Position numbers and translations under genes: made by a program. Below, in pieces: positions 54,090 to 62,785 of a stretch of DNA of 64,000 bases; position 1 is the stretch's first letter, and each line of letters starts with the position of its first letter. The notes beneath the pieces were generated by a model. That model saw only the letters and a list, made by a program, of their open reading frames with translations. It was not told the origin of the DNA and did no database searches. The DNA comes from Litoreibacter janthinus. GTDB taxonomy: Bacteria > Pseudomonadota > Alphaproteobacteria > Rhodobacterales > Rhodobacteraceae. The stretch is from NCBI RefSeq assembly GCF_900111945.1, contig NZ_FOYO01000001.1:472251-536250 (forward strand), read 5' to 3'.

Positions 54090-55067
54090 ATGAGCGACGT
54101 GCTTGCGCTGGCGGCTGACAATCTGTTGTCACCGCTAATTCTGTTCTTTGTTCTGGGGGTCCTCGCGGCCTTCGCTCGCTCCGATTTGACGATCCCGGAA
54201 GCGGCCGCCAAAGCGCTGTCGATCTACCTATTGTTCGCCATTGGCTTCAAAGGCGGGGCATCAGTCGCGGCCCATGGGGTCGATGGCGGGCTGGTGCTGT
54301 CGCTGCTTGCCGGTTGCATGTTGTCGGCCGTTATACCGTTTGTTGCTTTCGGGCTGCTGCGCGTGATGACCCAGCTCAGCACGACAGATGCTGCTGCTGT
54401 TGCCGGTCACTATGGCTCCATTTCCATCGTGACCTTCGTTGCGTGTTCGACCGCCCTGACAGGTCGCGGTTTGGACCCTGAGGGATATATGGTGGCAGTA
54501 GCCGCTGTGATGGAAGCCCCTGCGATCCTATCAGCGCTTTGGCTCGTCTCTCGCATGTCGGGCAACAGCCAGATGGACAGCGCGCTGTGGCGGGAGATCC
54601 TGTTGAATGGCTCCATCGTTCTTCTTGTCGGTAGTTTCGCGATCGGTGCAATCACAGGTCAGGATGGCCTCGATAAAATCGCAAGCTTTATCGTCTCGCC
54701 GTTTCAAGGCGTTCTGTGTCTATTCCTGCTGGATATGGGCCTTGTCGCGGGGCGCGGGTTGCGTGATAGCGGCAGGTATCTGACACCGGGCGTGTTCGCA
54801 TTTGGGATGCTTATGCCAATCGTTGGCAGCGTGTTCGGTCTGGCCGTGGGTCTGCTATTGGGGCTGTCCACAGGTGGCGTGGCGTTGTTCATGACATTAT
54901 CCGCTTCCGCCAGCTACATTGCTGTTCCGGCGGCAATGCGCGTGGCATTGCCAGAGGCCAATCCGTCGATCTATCTGACACTATCTTTGGGGATCACGTT
55001 TCCCTTCAACCTGACCCTTGGCATCCCGACCTATATCGCGATTGCCAGCCAAGCTACTGGAGGATGA
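54090..55067 (+). CDS. SbtA-like sodium-dependent bicarbonate permease
   Basis: A 325-residue protein of about ten membrane helices. The opening NLLSPLILFFVLGVLAAFAR, then LTIPEAAAKALSIYLLFAIG and FKGGASVAAHG, matches the SbtA family of sodium-bicarbonate symporters first described in cyanobacteria. GGAG lies 8 bases before the ATG. It lies between carbonic anhydrase and a PII-like gene, the expected company for SbtA. Whether the substrate is bicarbonate in this organism is inferred from family and neighbours. Confidence 0.88.
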   Translation: MSDVLALAADNLLSPLILFFVLGVLAAFARSDLTIPEAAAKALSIYLLFAIGFKGGASVAAHGVDGGLVLSLLAGCMLSAVIPFVAFGLLRVMTQLSTTDAAAVAGHYGSISIVTFVACSTALTGRGLDPEGYMVAVAAVMEAPAILSALWLVSRMSGNSQMDSALWREILLNGSIVLLVGSFAIGAITGQDGLDKIASFIVSPFQGVLCLFLLDMGLVAGRGLRDSGRYLTPGVFAFGMLMPIVGSVFGLAVGLLLGLSTGGVALFMTLSASASYIAVPAAMRVALPEANPSIYLTLSLGITFPFNLTLGIPTYIAIASQATGG

Positions 55068-55070
55068 CCG

Positions 55071-55382
55071 ATGCAAACGCATGACGCCAAACGCGTAGTG
55101 ATCACCATCGAGGCTGTAATGGAAGGCCGCCTGACCGACGCACTGCAAACGGCGGACGTTTCGGGCTATTCAATCCTTCCTGTGCTTGGCGGATCAGGGC
55201 GGTCCGGTCCTTGGAGTCGCGAAGGTCAGGTGAGCCGCGCGGGCGGCATGGTTCAGGTCATTTGCATCGTGCATCCCGACAAATTGGACAAACTGCTCGA
55301 CGCAGCGTTCGCAGTGGTCGAGCGGCATATCGGCATCGTGACCGTGACCGACTGTCAGGTGCTTCGGGCGGAGCGGTTCTAG
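55071..55382 (+). CDS. PII-like protein, probable SbtB-type regulator of the permease
   Basis: The 103-residue protein has a ferredoxin-like PII layout: KRVVITIEAVMEGRLTDALQ, a loop region VLGGSGRSGPWSREGQVSRA, and VQVICIVHPDKLDKLLDAAF. It lacks the uridylylated tyrosine context of GlnB and has no C-terminal cysteine hairpin as in some cyanobacterial SbtB. By position after SbtA it likely binds a nucleotide and inhibits or tunes the permease. Its ATG is 3 bases after the SbtA stop, with GGAGG just upstream. Confidence 0.83.
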   Translation: MQTHDAKRVVITIEAVMEGRLTDALQTADVSGYSILPVLGGSGRSGPWSREGQVSRAGGMVQVICIVHPDKLDKLLDAAFAVVERHIGIVTVTDCQVLRAERF

Positions 55383-55383
55383 G

Positions 55384-57033
55384 CTACGGCTGCCAGAACA
55401 GCTGCTGCCCTTCGGGCCAGTCCATCTCGACGTTCACGCGCACGGTTTTCTTTTCGCCCGGACCGACTTCAAGGTTCCAGACAGACACACCGCGCTTTTG
55501 CTCGAAATCACTCTCATCCGGTGACGGGCGCGAACTTGTTGTGATGCTGAGATCTTCCTGCTCTGCATAGGGCAGCGCGAATATGGTTTGGACCTCTTCT
55601 GTCGTGGCAAGTAGGTTTTCCACCGAGAACTCCATCTGCTGCATCCGAGTACTGCTGGAAGTCAGGAAGCCACGGTCGCCTGTGTCGTTGTCCAGCAATT
55701 TATACTCGAGGCGCAGGCCTTCGAGCGTGCCGAAGGACACTTCGGCCTCGTCGCCCGCAGGGATCAGCGGCAAAGCGCTGCGGCCGACGAAAACGCCGTC
55801 ACGGGAGACCGACATCTGACCGGGCAGGAAGGGTTCCTGCGTGGAGTTGGTGAACTCCGCCATCAAGAACGCGGTTTGGTCGAAACGGGGCGCCGCACGA
55901 TTAAATTCACGAGCGTCGAAGGTGAAATCGTCTAGGGCAAGGATCAACTCCCCGCCGCCAGTGGCAAGGCTTACTGTGTCAGGATATTCATAGGTAACAG
56001 ACAGGCCGTCAATAACGGCTTGGGCGCGAGGAGCAGCCAGAACCGGTTCTGGTGCACCCTCATCGGCACGGGCCAGATCAAGGCTGTACTCCGCTTGCGG
56101 TGCAGACCTAACAACGGAGCTAGGGCCTGCCTTGCCCTTCGCCTGTATGAACGCTTGAGACGGATAGGGCTCGGTCGGGTTCACCTGCGCAAACGGGTTC
56201 GCTGTCGACAGGACCAAATCAACATCCGACCATAATTCTCCGGTAGATTGATACATGACGACCTTACGCTCCATCGCGACGCGCGCATCATCACCGCGGG
56301 TCAGGTTCAGGTCGTAATCCGCCCGCCAGCCCGCGTTATAATTCAGGGTGTTCAATGTCAGATTGACCGGACCTGCGTTTGCAGCCTCAACGGACAAGGC
56401 CAGAATGGTCACAGAGCCCGTTGGCGGGGATAAGCGGCGCAAGTCCAGCTCGGCCTGTGCGAGGGATTTCTTGGCCTCGTCGCGGGCTTTCTCGTCATCG
56501 CGCAAAGCAACTGAAGCCGCATATTGCTCTGTCCATGCTTTCGCCAGTTCTTCCGCAACCATGTCGCTTGCTGCGCGCATCGCCTCGGCATCGGCTCCGG
56601 TTAGCGAAGCGCCGGTTAGGGACCGCAAATACGCGTTCTTAGCGCTTTGCGCTTCCACGACCGATCTGCCACGCACGACAACGTCCTCTAGCGCTTGCAA
56701 AGCATCTTTAGCAGCATCGACACGCTCGGACGCGGCCGTCTGCTCAGGGGAGTAGGCCGCTTTCGGGTCACTCAGAAAGTCGTTCAAGACCTCAATCGCA
56801 CCGATTGCCACGCCATCTGGCGACTTCACGCGGGGCGGGCCATTGCTGCTGCCAGCTTGGTAGGGAACCAGAATACGATGCTTGCCCTGCGGCAGCTCCG
56901 CCGAGATTACACGGGTGATAGTGGCGCCCTGCGGATAGACGGTGACAGACGTCACAGGTGCAACCACCTGAACGTCCTCGGCAAAGGCTGCGGAAGACAA
57001 AAGAACGGCGGATAGGGCAAGCGAACGAAACAT
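55384..57033 (-). CDS. DUF4139/MuiA-like protein
   Basis: A signal peptide (MFRSLALSAVLLSSAAFAED) leads into an N-terminal DUF4140-like part, a helical coiled-coil-rich section (about residues 90-200), and a C-terminal DUF4139 domain. This is the layout of 'mucoidy inhibitor MuiA' proteins. The function is poorly understood; it is likely an envelope protein. Its ribosome-binding site GAGG lies inside the arm of a hairpin that also looks like the asd terminator. It ends one base from the convergent PII-like gene. Confidence 0.87.
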   Translation of the reverse strand: MFRSLALSAVLLSSAAFAEDVQVVAPVTSVTVYPQGATITRVISAELPQGKHRILVPYQAGSSNGPPRVKSPDGVAIGAIEVLNDFLSDPKAAYSPEQTAASERVDAAKDALQALEDVVVRGRSVVEAQSAKNAYLRSLTGASLTGADAEAMRAASDMVAEELAKAWTEQYAASVALRDDEKARDEAKKSLAQAELDLRRLSPPTGSVTILALSVEAANAGPVNLTLNTLNYNAGWRADYDLNLTRGDDARVAMERKVVMYQSTGELWSDVDLVLSTANPFAQVNPTEPYPSQAFIQAKGKAGPSSVVRSAPQAEYSLDLARADEGAPEPVLAAPRAQAVIDGLSVTYEYPDTVSLATGGGELILALDDFTFDAREFNRAAPRFDQTAFLMAEFTNSTQEPFLPGQMSVSRDGVFVGRSALPLIPAGDEAEVSFGTLEGLRLEYKLLDNDTGDRGFLTSSSTRMQQMEFSVENLLATTEEVQTIFALPYAEQEDLSITTSSRPSPDESDFEQKRGVSVWNLEVGPGEKKTVRVNVEMDWPEGQQLFWQP

Positions 57034-57036
57034 TGG

Positions 57037-57068
57037 AAAAGGGCCTCACATCAAATGATCTGAGGCCC
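57037..57068 (-). terminator. Terminator-like hairpin between asd and the DUF4139 gene
   Basis: On the minus strand GGGCCTCA, 12 bases, TGAGGCCC form a perfect 8-base-pair GC-rich stem followed directly by TTTT. This suits an intrinsic terminator for asd. The second arm also contains the only good ribosome-binding site (GAGG) of the DUF4139 gene, whose ATG lies 10 bases on. The hairpin could thus also act as an attenuator or hide that site. Confidence 0.65.
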
Positions 57069-57099
57069 AATCTTTCGTGTCAGTGAAGGCTTTGCAAGC

Positions 57100-58122
57100 C
57101 TAGCCTTTTTTCAACACGCGTGTGCCAAGGGTTTCGGCAATTTGTACTGCGTTCAGGGCGGCACCCTTGCGCAGGTTATCGCTCACGCACCACAGGTTCA
57201 GGCCGTTGTCGATCGTGCTGTCCTGACGGATGCGCGAAATGAAGGTCGCGAAATCGCCGACGCATTCGACCGGGGTCACGTAGCCACCGTCTTCGCGCTT
57301 GTCGATCACCATGACGCCCGGTGCTTCGCGCAGGATGTCGCGCGCTTCGTCTTCATCAAGGTGGTCTTCGAATTCGATGTTGATTGCTTCCGAGTGACCC
57401 ACGAAGACAGGCACGCGGACGCAGGTCGCGGTAACCTTGATGCTTTTGTCGACGATCTTCTTGGTTTCAGCGACCATCTTCCACTCTTCTTTGGTGGAGC
57501 CGTCTTCCATGAACACGTCGATATGCGGGATCACGTTGAACGCGATCTGCTTTGTGAACTTGTTGAACACTTTGTTGTCCACTGGATTGTAGATGGACTT
57601 GGTTTGATCCCAAAGCTCATCGATGCCCTCTTTACCCGCACCAGAGACCGACTGGTAGGTAGACACGACAACCCGCTTGATGCGCGCGCGATCGTGCAAC
57701 GGCTTCAGCGCGACGACCATCTGTGCCGTGGAGCAGTTGGGGTTCGCGATGATGTTTTTCTTGTGATAATCCAGCACAGCTTCAGGGTTCACTTCAGGAA
57801 CCACCAAAGGCACGTCGGGATCGTAGCGGTAAAGCGACGAGTTATCGATCACAATGCAGCCGGAAGAGGCAGCCTTCGGCGCGTATTTCTTTGTGGCTTC
57901 AGATCCAACAGCAAACAGCGCAATGTCCCAGCCGGTGAAGTCGAAGGTGTCCAGGTCTTTGGTTTTCAGGGTTTTATCGCCGAAAGAAACTTCGGTGCCG
58001 ATTGAACGACGGGAGGCCAAAGCCTCGATTGCATCCACTGGGAACTGACGTTCATCCAGAATGTTCAGCATCTCGCGACCCACGTTGCCCGTGGCGCCTA
58101 CGACGACGATTTTGTAACCCAT
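57100..58122 (-). CDS. asd: Aspartate-semialdehyde dehydrogenase
   Basis: Asd reduces aspartyl phosphate to aspartate semialdehyde, the branch point to lysine, methionine and threonine. The NADP fold opens the protein (YKIVVVGATGNVGREMLNIL), the active-site cysteine lies in IIANPNCSTAQMVVALKPLH, and VVVSTYQSVSGAGKEG is the downstream motif. At 340 residues it is normal. It diverges from the ABC-FkbM gene. dapD and dapE of the same pathway are elsewhere in this window. A terminator-like hairpin follows its stop. Confidence 0.96.
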   Translation of the reverse strand: MGYKIVVVGATGNVGREMLNILDERQFPVDAIEALASRRSIGTEVSFGDKTLKTKDLDTFDFTGWDIALFAVGSEATKKYAPKAASSGCIVIDNSSLYRYDPDVPLVVPEVNPEAVLDYHKKNIIANPNCSTAQMVVALKPLHDRARIKRVVVSTYQSVSGAGKEGIDELWDQTKSIYNPVDNKVFNKFTKQIAFNVIPHIDVFMEDGSTKEEWKMVAETKKIVDKSIKVTATCVRVPVFVGHSEAINIEFEDHLDEDEARDILREAPGVMVIDKREDGGYVTPVECVGDFATFISRIRQDSTIDNGLNLWCVSDNLRKGAALNAVQIAETLGTRVLKKG

Positions 58123-58261
58123 GATCCCTTTGATCCTTCTATAGGTCTTGTTTCAGACGGGGCCTGATACTCTTTTGCAGGCCGTTGGGGAAGGGCCATG
58201 TTGCCCCAGCCTTGCCGCGCCGCGCAAAACTGCGTTACACAGATCGCCAAAGTAGCCATGT

Positions 58262-60952
58262 GTGAGCCATTTCTTGACCAATCCCTCAGACCTAGATTTG
58301 GCCCAGTCGACCGACAGCGGCGGGAAGCTCTTTGCGCGTTTGTGGCGGGGATATCTTCGCAAACACTGGATTTTGCTCGTCCTCGCCTTCGTGTTCATGG
58401 TCATCGAAGGCAGCACCTTGGGTGCGCTCAGCTATATGCTGCAGCCCATGTTCGACCTAGTTTTCGTCGAAGGCCGCGAAAGTGCCATTTGGTGGGTTGG
58501 TCTTGGAATATTTGCGCTGTTTGTCATCCGTGGTGTGACCGGAATCATTCACAAAAGCATTCTGACCGGCGTGTCCTACCGTGCTTCGACCGAAGTTCAA
58601 CTGGATTTGCTCCGCCATACACTGACCCTAGACAACGCCTTTCATTCCCGCACCTCACCCGGATCAATGATCGAGCGTGTGCAAGGCGATGTGACCGCCA
58701 TCCAAAGCCTGTGGAACATGATACTGGTCAGCGCCGGCCGCGACCTGATCGCGTTGTTGTCGCTCCTTGGGGTGGCGTTGTCGATTGATTGGAAATGGAC
58801 GCTGGTCGCCATCGTAGGCGCGCCCCTTTTGGTTGTCCCAAGCCTGCTTGTGCAGCGTTATGTGCGACGCAAGTCCAACTACCTGCGCGACGTGGCGGGA
58901 AAACGCACCACACGTCTGGACGAGGTTTTTCATGGCATCACTCCGATCAAGCTGAACCGGATGGAAGCCTATCAGGCTGAGAACTTCTCAGGTTTGTCCG
59001 ATACTTGGGTTAAAGCCACGATCAAAACGACAATCGGGCAGGCGACCGTGCCTGCCTTGGTCGACTTTGCGGTCGGCTTCGGCTTTTTCTGCGTTCTGCT
59101 TTACGGGGGCCCGCAGATTATCGCAGGCGAAAAGACCATCGGCGAGTTCATGAGCTTTTTCACCGCAATGTCTTTGGCCTTCCAGCCGATGCGGCGCTTG
59201 GGCGGCGTTTTAGGCTATTGGGAGATGATGATCGCGAGCCTCAGCCGTATCTTTGGCTTGTTTGACACCAAACCCGCCGTAATAGACCGGTTGGCCGCAG
59301 ACGCAGATTTGGACGGATCGTCCATCATGTTCGAGAACGTAGCCCTTTCCTATGGCGATAAAGCTGTTCTGAACGGGCTGAGCTTTGGCGCAGCGTCCGG
59401 CACTACAACTGCATTGGTTGGATCGTCTGGCGCAGGTAAAAGCACAGTGTTCAATGTGCTGACGCGACTGGTTGATCCCGCTGCTGGCAGGATCACGATT
59501 GGCGGCGTCGACATTCAGGATATGCCATTGTCGCAACTGCGTGGTCTGTTCTCTGTCGTGTCGCAAGACGCGCTGCTATTTGATGAAACCTTGCGCGAAA
59601 ATATCCTCCTTGGTCGTGACGACGTTGACGAGAAGCAGCTGCAACAGGTTCTGGACGACGCCCATGTCAGTGACTTCCTGAAAAACCTGCCCGACGGGTT
59701 GGAAACTGCCGTTGGCCCGCGGGGAAGCAACCTGTCAGGGGGCCAGCGTCAGCGTGTCGCCATCGCACGCGCCCTGTTGCGTGACACCCCTATTCTGCTT
59801 CTTGACGAGGCGACCAGCGCATTGGACGCAGAATCCGAGAAGGTGGTGCAAAAAGCGCTGGAGCGCCTGTCAAAGGGGCGCACGACACTGGTTATTGCCC
59901 ACCGCCTTTCTACAGTGCGGGATGCCGATCAAATTCTGGTCCTCGACCACGGAGAGCTTGCCGAGAGCGGCCCGCATGACGAGCTGATCGACAAAGGCGG
60001 AATTTACGCGCGGCTTCATGACCTACAATTCCAAACTGGAACTAAACCCTTTACCGGAGATATCCCCGTGAGTGCAAAGAACGCGATACGAAGCACAGGG
60101 TCCGGTATATGGCGTAGCCTTAGTGGCAAGGAACGCAACCTCGACGACGCCGACGACCAGTTTGCGTTTGGCCATTTTGCGCCAAACCTGGTTCAGCGCG
60201 CGATGATCGCGCTAGGGAAATCGACACCCTTGAAACGTGGCGTATTTCGGGGCGGCTGGACCTCCTTAGTGCTGGCTGCGGGGCGCGGCAAATTGGACAT
60301 TCACTTCCGAGATTGTGCCTATCGAATCCGCGGCGAAAACAACTTGATCGAGTATGGCCTGCTGCTCAATCCCGACTATAACGGCCAGGACCTGGACTTC
60401 CTGATAAAGGACGCGCCAATCGACGCCAACTTCGTGGATCTGGGCTGCAACATTGGGCTTTACGCACAGCCGATGGCGCGGTGCGCTCCGAGCGGGCGCA
60501 CCATCGCCGTCGATGCAAATCCGCTCATGGTGGATCGACTGACTTGGAACGCCTCAGCGAGCAAGTTGGACAATCTTCATGTCATCCACTGCGCGGTCAG
60601 CGATCAGGAAGGGCGTGGCGATCTTCAGATCCGCAAAGACGATCTGGCCATCGTCGCTGTAGAAGAAACCCCGGATGGGGAAATGCCGGTTCGCCGACTT
60701 GATGCACTGCTGGCAGAGCACAGCATCACACAGATTTATGGCCTTAAGATCGATATAGAGGGCCACGAAGACAAAGCGCTCGCTCCGTTCATAACCGAGG
60801 CGCCCGAAAGCCTGTTGCCACGCCGTATTGTAATTGAGCACCCCTATCCTGAGGCTGATTATCCCGGCTGCACAAGAGCCTTCGCACTGCGCGGCTACTC
60901 ACTCGTGGCACGCACGCGAAACAACTCTCTTTATGAGTTAACTAAACCCTAG
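58262..60952 (+). CDS. MsbA-like ABC exporter fused to an FkbM-type methyltransferase
   Basis: One 896-codon frame. Residues 1-600 form a complete MsbA-type exporter: membrane domain, Walker A GSSGAGKSTV, signature LSGGQRQR, Walker B ILLLDEATSALDAE, and the H-loop IAHRLSTVRDAD. From about residue 603 a linker leads to an FkbM-type SAM methyltransferase with DLGCNIGLYAQ (726-736), a following IAVDANPLMVDRL and the family marker GLKIDIEGHEDKA. The start is GTG at 58262. A good GGAG plus GTG lies exactly at the junction, so the methyltransferase may also be made alone. Adjacent glycosyltransferases suggest export and decoration of a glycolipid or surface glycan. Confidence 0.9.
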   Translation: MSHFLTNPSDLDLAQSTDSGGKLFARLWRGYLRKHWILLVLAFVFMVIEGSTLGALSYMLQPMFDLVFVEGRESAIWWVGLGIFALFVIRGVTGIIHKSILTGVSYRASTEVQLDLLRHTLTLDNAFHSRTSPGSMIERVQGDVTAIQSLWNMILVSAGRDLIALLSLLGVALSIDWKWTLVAIVGAPLLVVPSLLVQRYVRRKSNYLRDVAGKRTTRLDEVFHGITPIKLNRMEAYQAENFSGLSDTWVKATIKTTIGQATVPALVDFAVGFGFFCVLLYGGPQIIAGEKTIGEFMSFFTAMSLAFQPMRRLGGVLGYWEMMIASLSRIFGLFDTKPAVIDRLAADADLDGSSIMFENVALSYGDKAVLNGLSFGAASGTTTALVGSSGAGKSTVFNVLTRLVDPAAGRITIGGVDIQDMPLSQLRGLFSVVSQDALLFDETLRENILLGRDDVDEKQLQQVLDDAHVSDFLKNLPDGLETAVGPRGSNLSGGQRQRVAIARALLRDTPILLLDEATSALDAESEKVVQKALERLSKGRTTLVIAHRLSTVRDADQILVLDHGELAESGPHDELIDKGGIYARLHDLQFQTGTKPFTGDIPVSAKNAIRSTGSGIWRSLSGKERNLDDADDQFAFGHFAPNLVQRAMIALGKSTPLKRGVFRGGWTSLVLAAGRGKLDIHFRDCAYRIRGENNLIEYGLLLNPDYNGQDLDFLIKDAPIDANFVDLGCNIGLYAQPMARCAPSGRTIAVDANPLMVDRLTWNASASKLDNLHVIHCAVSDQEGRGDLQIRKDDLAIVAVEETPDGEMPVRRLDALLAEHSITQIYGLKIDIEGHEDKALAPFITEAPESLLPRRIVIEHPYPEADYPGCTRAFALRGYSLVARTRNNSLYELTKP
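60056..60070 (+). promoter_or_regulatory. Internal ribosome-binding site and GTG at the ABC/FkbM junction
   Basis: GGAG at 60056-60059 is followed after 8 bases by an in-frame GTG at 60068 (codon 603). This falls exactly between the ABC exporter and the FkbM part. It looks like the start site of a once separate methyltransferase gene and could still allow independent translation. No stop codon is present just before it. Confidence 0.45.
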
Positions 60953-61677
60953 CTGTTCTGGCGGGAAAGCTCGGCAATCCGGCGGCGATATGTCCACCGA
61001 TCAGCGGCAGCTTTCAGCTTCTGCATAAGGCTACGCCTGCGCGAAACTGTGCTTCCGCCCGATGCTTGCGTCAGATCGGACACACCAGAAGGGACAACAC
61101 AATGTGGGCGGATCGTTGTTTCCCAAAATAGCTGAAGAAAGCCATCAACGGGGCGGTCAATCTGTGCGCTCGCGGCCAACAGCGCACGGGCAGCATCAAG
61201 GCTGACCAATTGCGCCGATGTGCGCAGCGGGATGATTTCAGGCCGGATTAAAGACGTCTTGCCCGACTGCTCCACAACCGAAAACGGGGGCTTAACCTCA
61301 CGCACTTGAAACTGGATGTATCCCAAATTCGAAATATGTGCCTCGGCCAAGGCCAGTGCTGCGGTAAGCACGTTTTTGTCGATGGCAACGTCATCTTCAA
61401 GGATCAGCGCGGCAGCCAGCTCGTTTTCAACCATGTGACGCCACACAGTGCGATGGCTCTCGAAACACCCGATCTCGCCCATCGATAATGCAAAGGGATA
61501 GGTTGGTTGAAACAATGACTCACTTGAAACCAACTGATCACGAACTTTAGCATCCATAGCAGCGCCGTCACATGCAGGCCAAATGCGCGCTGGATAAGGC
61601 GACATGCGCATAATGTTGTCGACGTGCGGGCGACGACCCGCCGCGCGTTCCAGATGGATGATGAAAGTTTCGGTCAT
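60949..61677 (-). CDS. Glycosyltransferase family 25-like protein
   Basis: A 242-residue protein opening MTETFIIHLERAAGRRPHVD, with the acidic metal-binding motif ALILEDDVAID near residue 95 and SMGEIGCFESHRTVWRHMVE before it. These are marks of the LPS-type GT25 family, which adds galactose or similar sugars. The ATG at 61677 lies in the stop overlap with the GT4 gene. The convergent ABC-FkbM gene shares a CTAG stop. The acceptor is unknown. Confidence 0.88.
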   Translation of the reverse strand: MTETFIIHLERAAGRRPHVDNIMRMSPYPARIWPACDGAAMDAKVRDQLVSSESLFQPTYPFALSMGEIGCFESHRTVWRHMVENELAAALILEDDVAIDKNVLTAALALAEAHISNLGYIQFQVREVKPPFSVVEQSGKTSLIRPEIIPLRTSAQLVSLDAARALLAASAQIDRPVDGFLQLFWETTIRPHCVVPSGVSDLTQASGGSTVSRRRSLMQKLKAAADRWTYRRRIAELSRQNS

Positions 61678-62735
61678 CCGCTGGCTGCCTCGTTCCAAAG
61701 CTGATTATAGACCGCGTTTATGCCATTAACTTCGGTCTGAATGCCATACTGCGCACGCACAACTTCAAGGGCACGATCTGACATTTTCTTGAGCTGCCGC
61801 GAGTCGCCCAACAAATGCTGAACATGCGCCACTGCACCATCAATATCGCCTAGGGGAACCACGCAGCCCGCTTTGCCTTGTGCGGAAAAGGCCTTAAAAT
61901 ACCCGGTATCCGTCGCCACGAATGGCACGCCCGACGCCATAGCCTCCAATGGCGTCATCCCATATCCCTCATATCGCGGAAGTGGTACGAGAAGGCTCAG
62001 TCCGCGCATAATCATCCGCAGCTGATTAGGCTCTATTTCACCAGGAAACAGGATTCTGTCGGTGAGATTCGCTTTCGCTATGCGCGATCTCAGGTCTGTC
62101 AAAAACGTCTCGTTCGATCCCCCTGCCCGACCAATGACCAGCGCCGTGGTATCAGGATGGTCCGGCAGCACACGGATCATAGCATCTACGAACTGGTCTG
62201 TTCCCTTCTCGGACCTAATGCGCCCGACCGTTGCAATGCCACGCGTCCCCGGAAAACCCGTGGCGGCCCAAGCCGAGGCCCGGTCAGGAGCGGGATGAAA
62301 GGCGTCAGTATCGACGCCATGAGGCACGACAGCTCTCACATGCGGAACATAGGTCGCCGCAGCATCGGTTGTGGCAATCACAGCATCCATGCGCGAAATC
62401 AACCAACGCGGAAATGCAGAATGCCTGCGCTGCGCAGCGGAGGTGAAAACGATACGAATCGGGATCCGAAGAATATCCCGCGCCCAGATCGCCGCGCGCA
62501 TTTCGGTGTTGCGCCGCACATGCCAGATGGCAAACGGGTGGTTGTCCGGAGCGAGCCGCGACAAGGCGCGGGCGGTTGGTAGATCAATCGGATCAGGGCA
62601 ACCCGGCAAAGGGTGGCCAACCAAATGAAGGCGCATTCCCTTCGCCTGAGCACGCACAACGCCTGCGGCGGTTGCAGACACGCCGGTAAAATTCTTGTTG
62701 AAGTTCGTCACAAAGAGGGGCGGCGTCTTGGTCAT
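61674..62735 (-). CDS. Glycosyltransferase family 4 (GT-B)
   Basis: The 353-residue protein has the GT4 C-terminal donor-binding motif RYEGYGMTPLEAMASGVPFV with the two conserved glutamates (EX7E). FPGTRGIATVGRIRSEKGTD is the inter-domain region. It transfers a sugar from a nucleotide sugar, probably to a surface glycan. It is cotranscribed with the GT25 gene (four-base overlap) and faces the ABC-FkbM gene. The sugar and acceptor cannot be read. Confidence 0.91.
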   Translation of the reverse strand: MTKTPPLFVTNFNKNFTGVSATAAGVVRAQAKGMRLHLVGHPLPGCPDPIDLPTARALSRLAPDNHPFAIWHVRRNTEMRAAIWARDILRIPIRIVFTSAAQRRHSAFPRWLISRMDAVIATTDAAATYVPHVRAVVPHGVDTDAFHPAPDRASAWAATGFPGTRGIATVGRIRSEKGTDQFVDAMIRVLPDHPDTTALVIGRAGGSNETFLTDLRSRIAKANLTDRILFPGEIEPNQLRMIMRGLSLLVPLPRYEGYGMTPLEAMASGVPFVATDTGYFKAFSAQGKAGCVVPLGDIDGAVAHVQHLLGDSRQLKKMSDRALEVVRAQYGIQTEVNGINAVYNQLWNEAASG

Positions 62736-62785
62736 GTCTTTTGACTACGCGAGGCGGGCGAGACGCGCAAACTGTAAGACGGTGG

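Noticed and set aside
57142..58005. Plus-strand frame of 287 codons
   Set aside because: It lies entirely inside asd on the opposite strand; the protein is His/Arg/Asp-rich low-complexity typical of a shadow frame.
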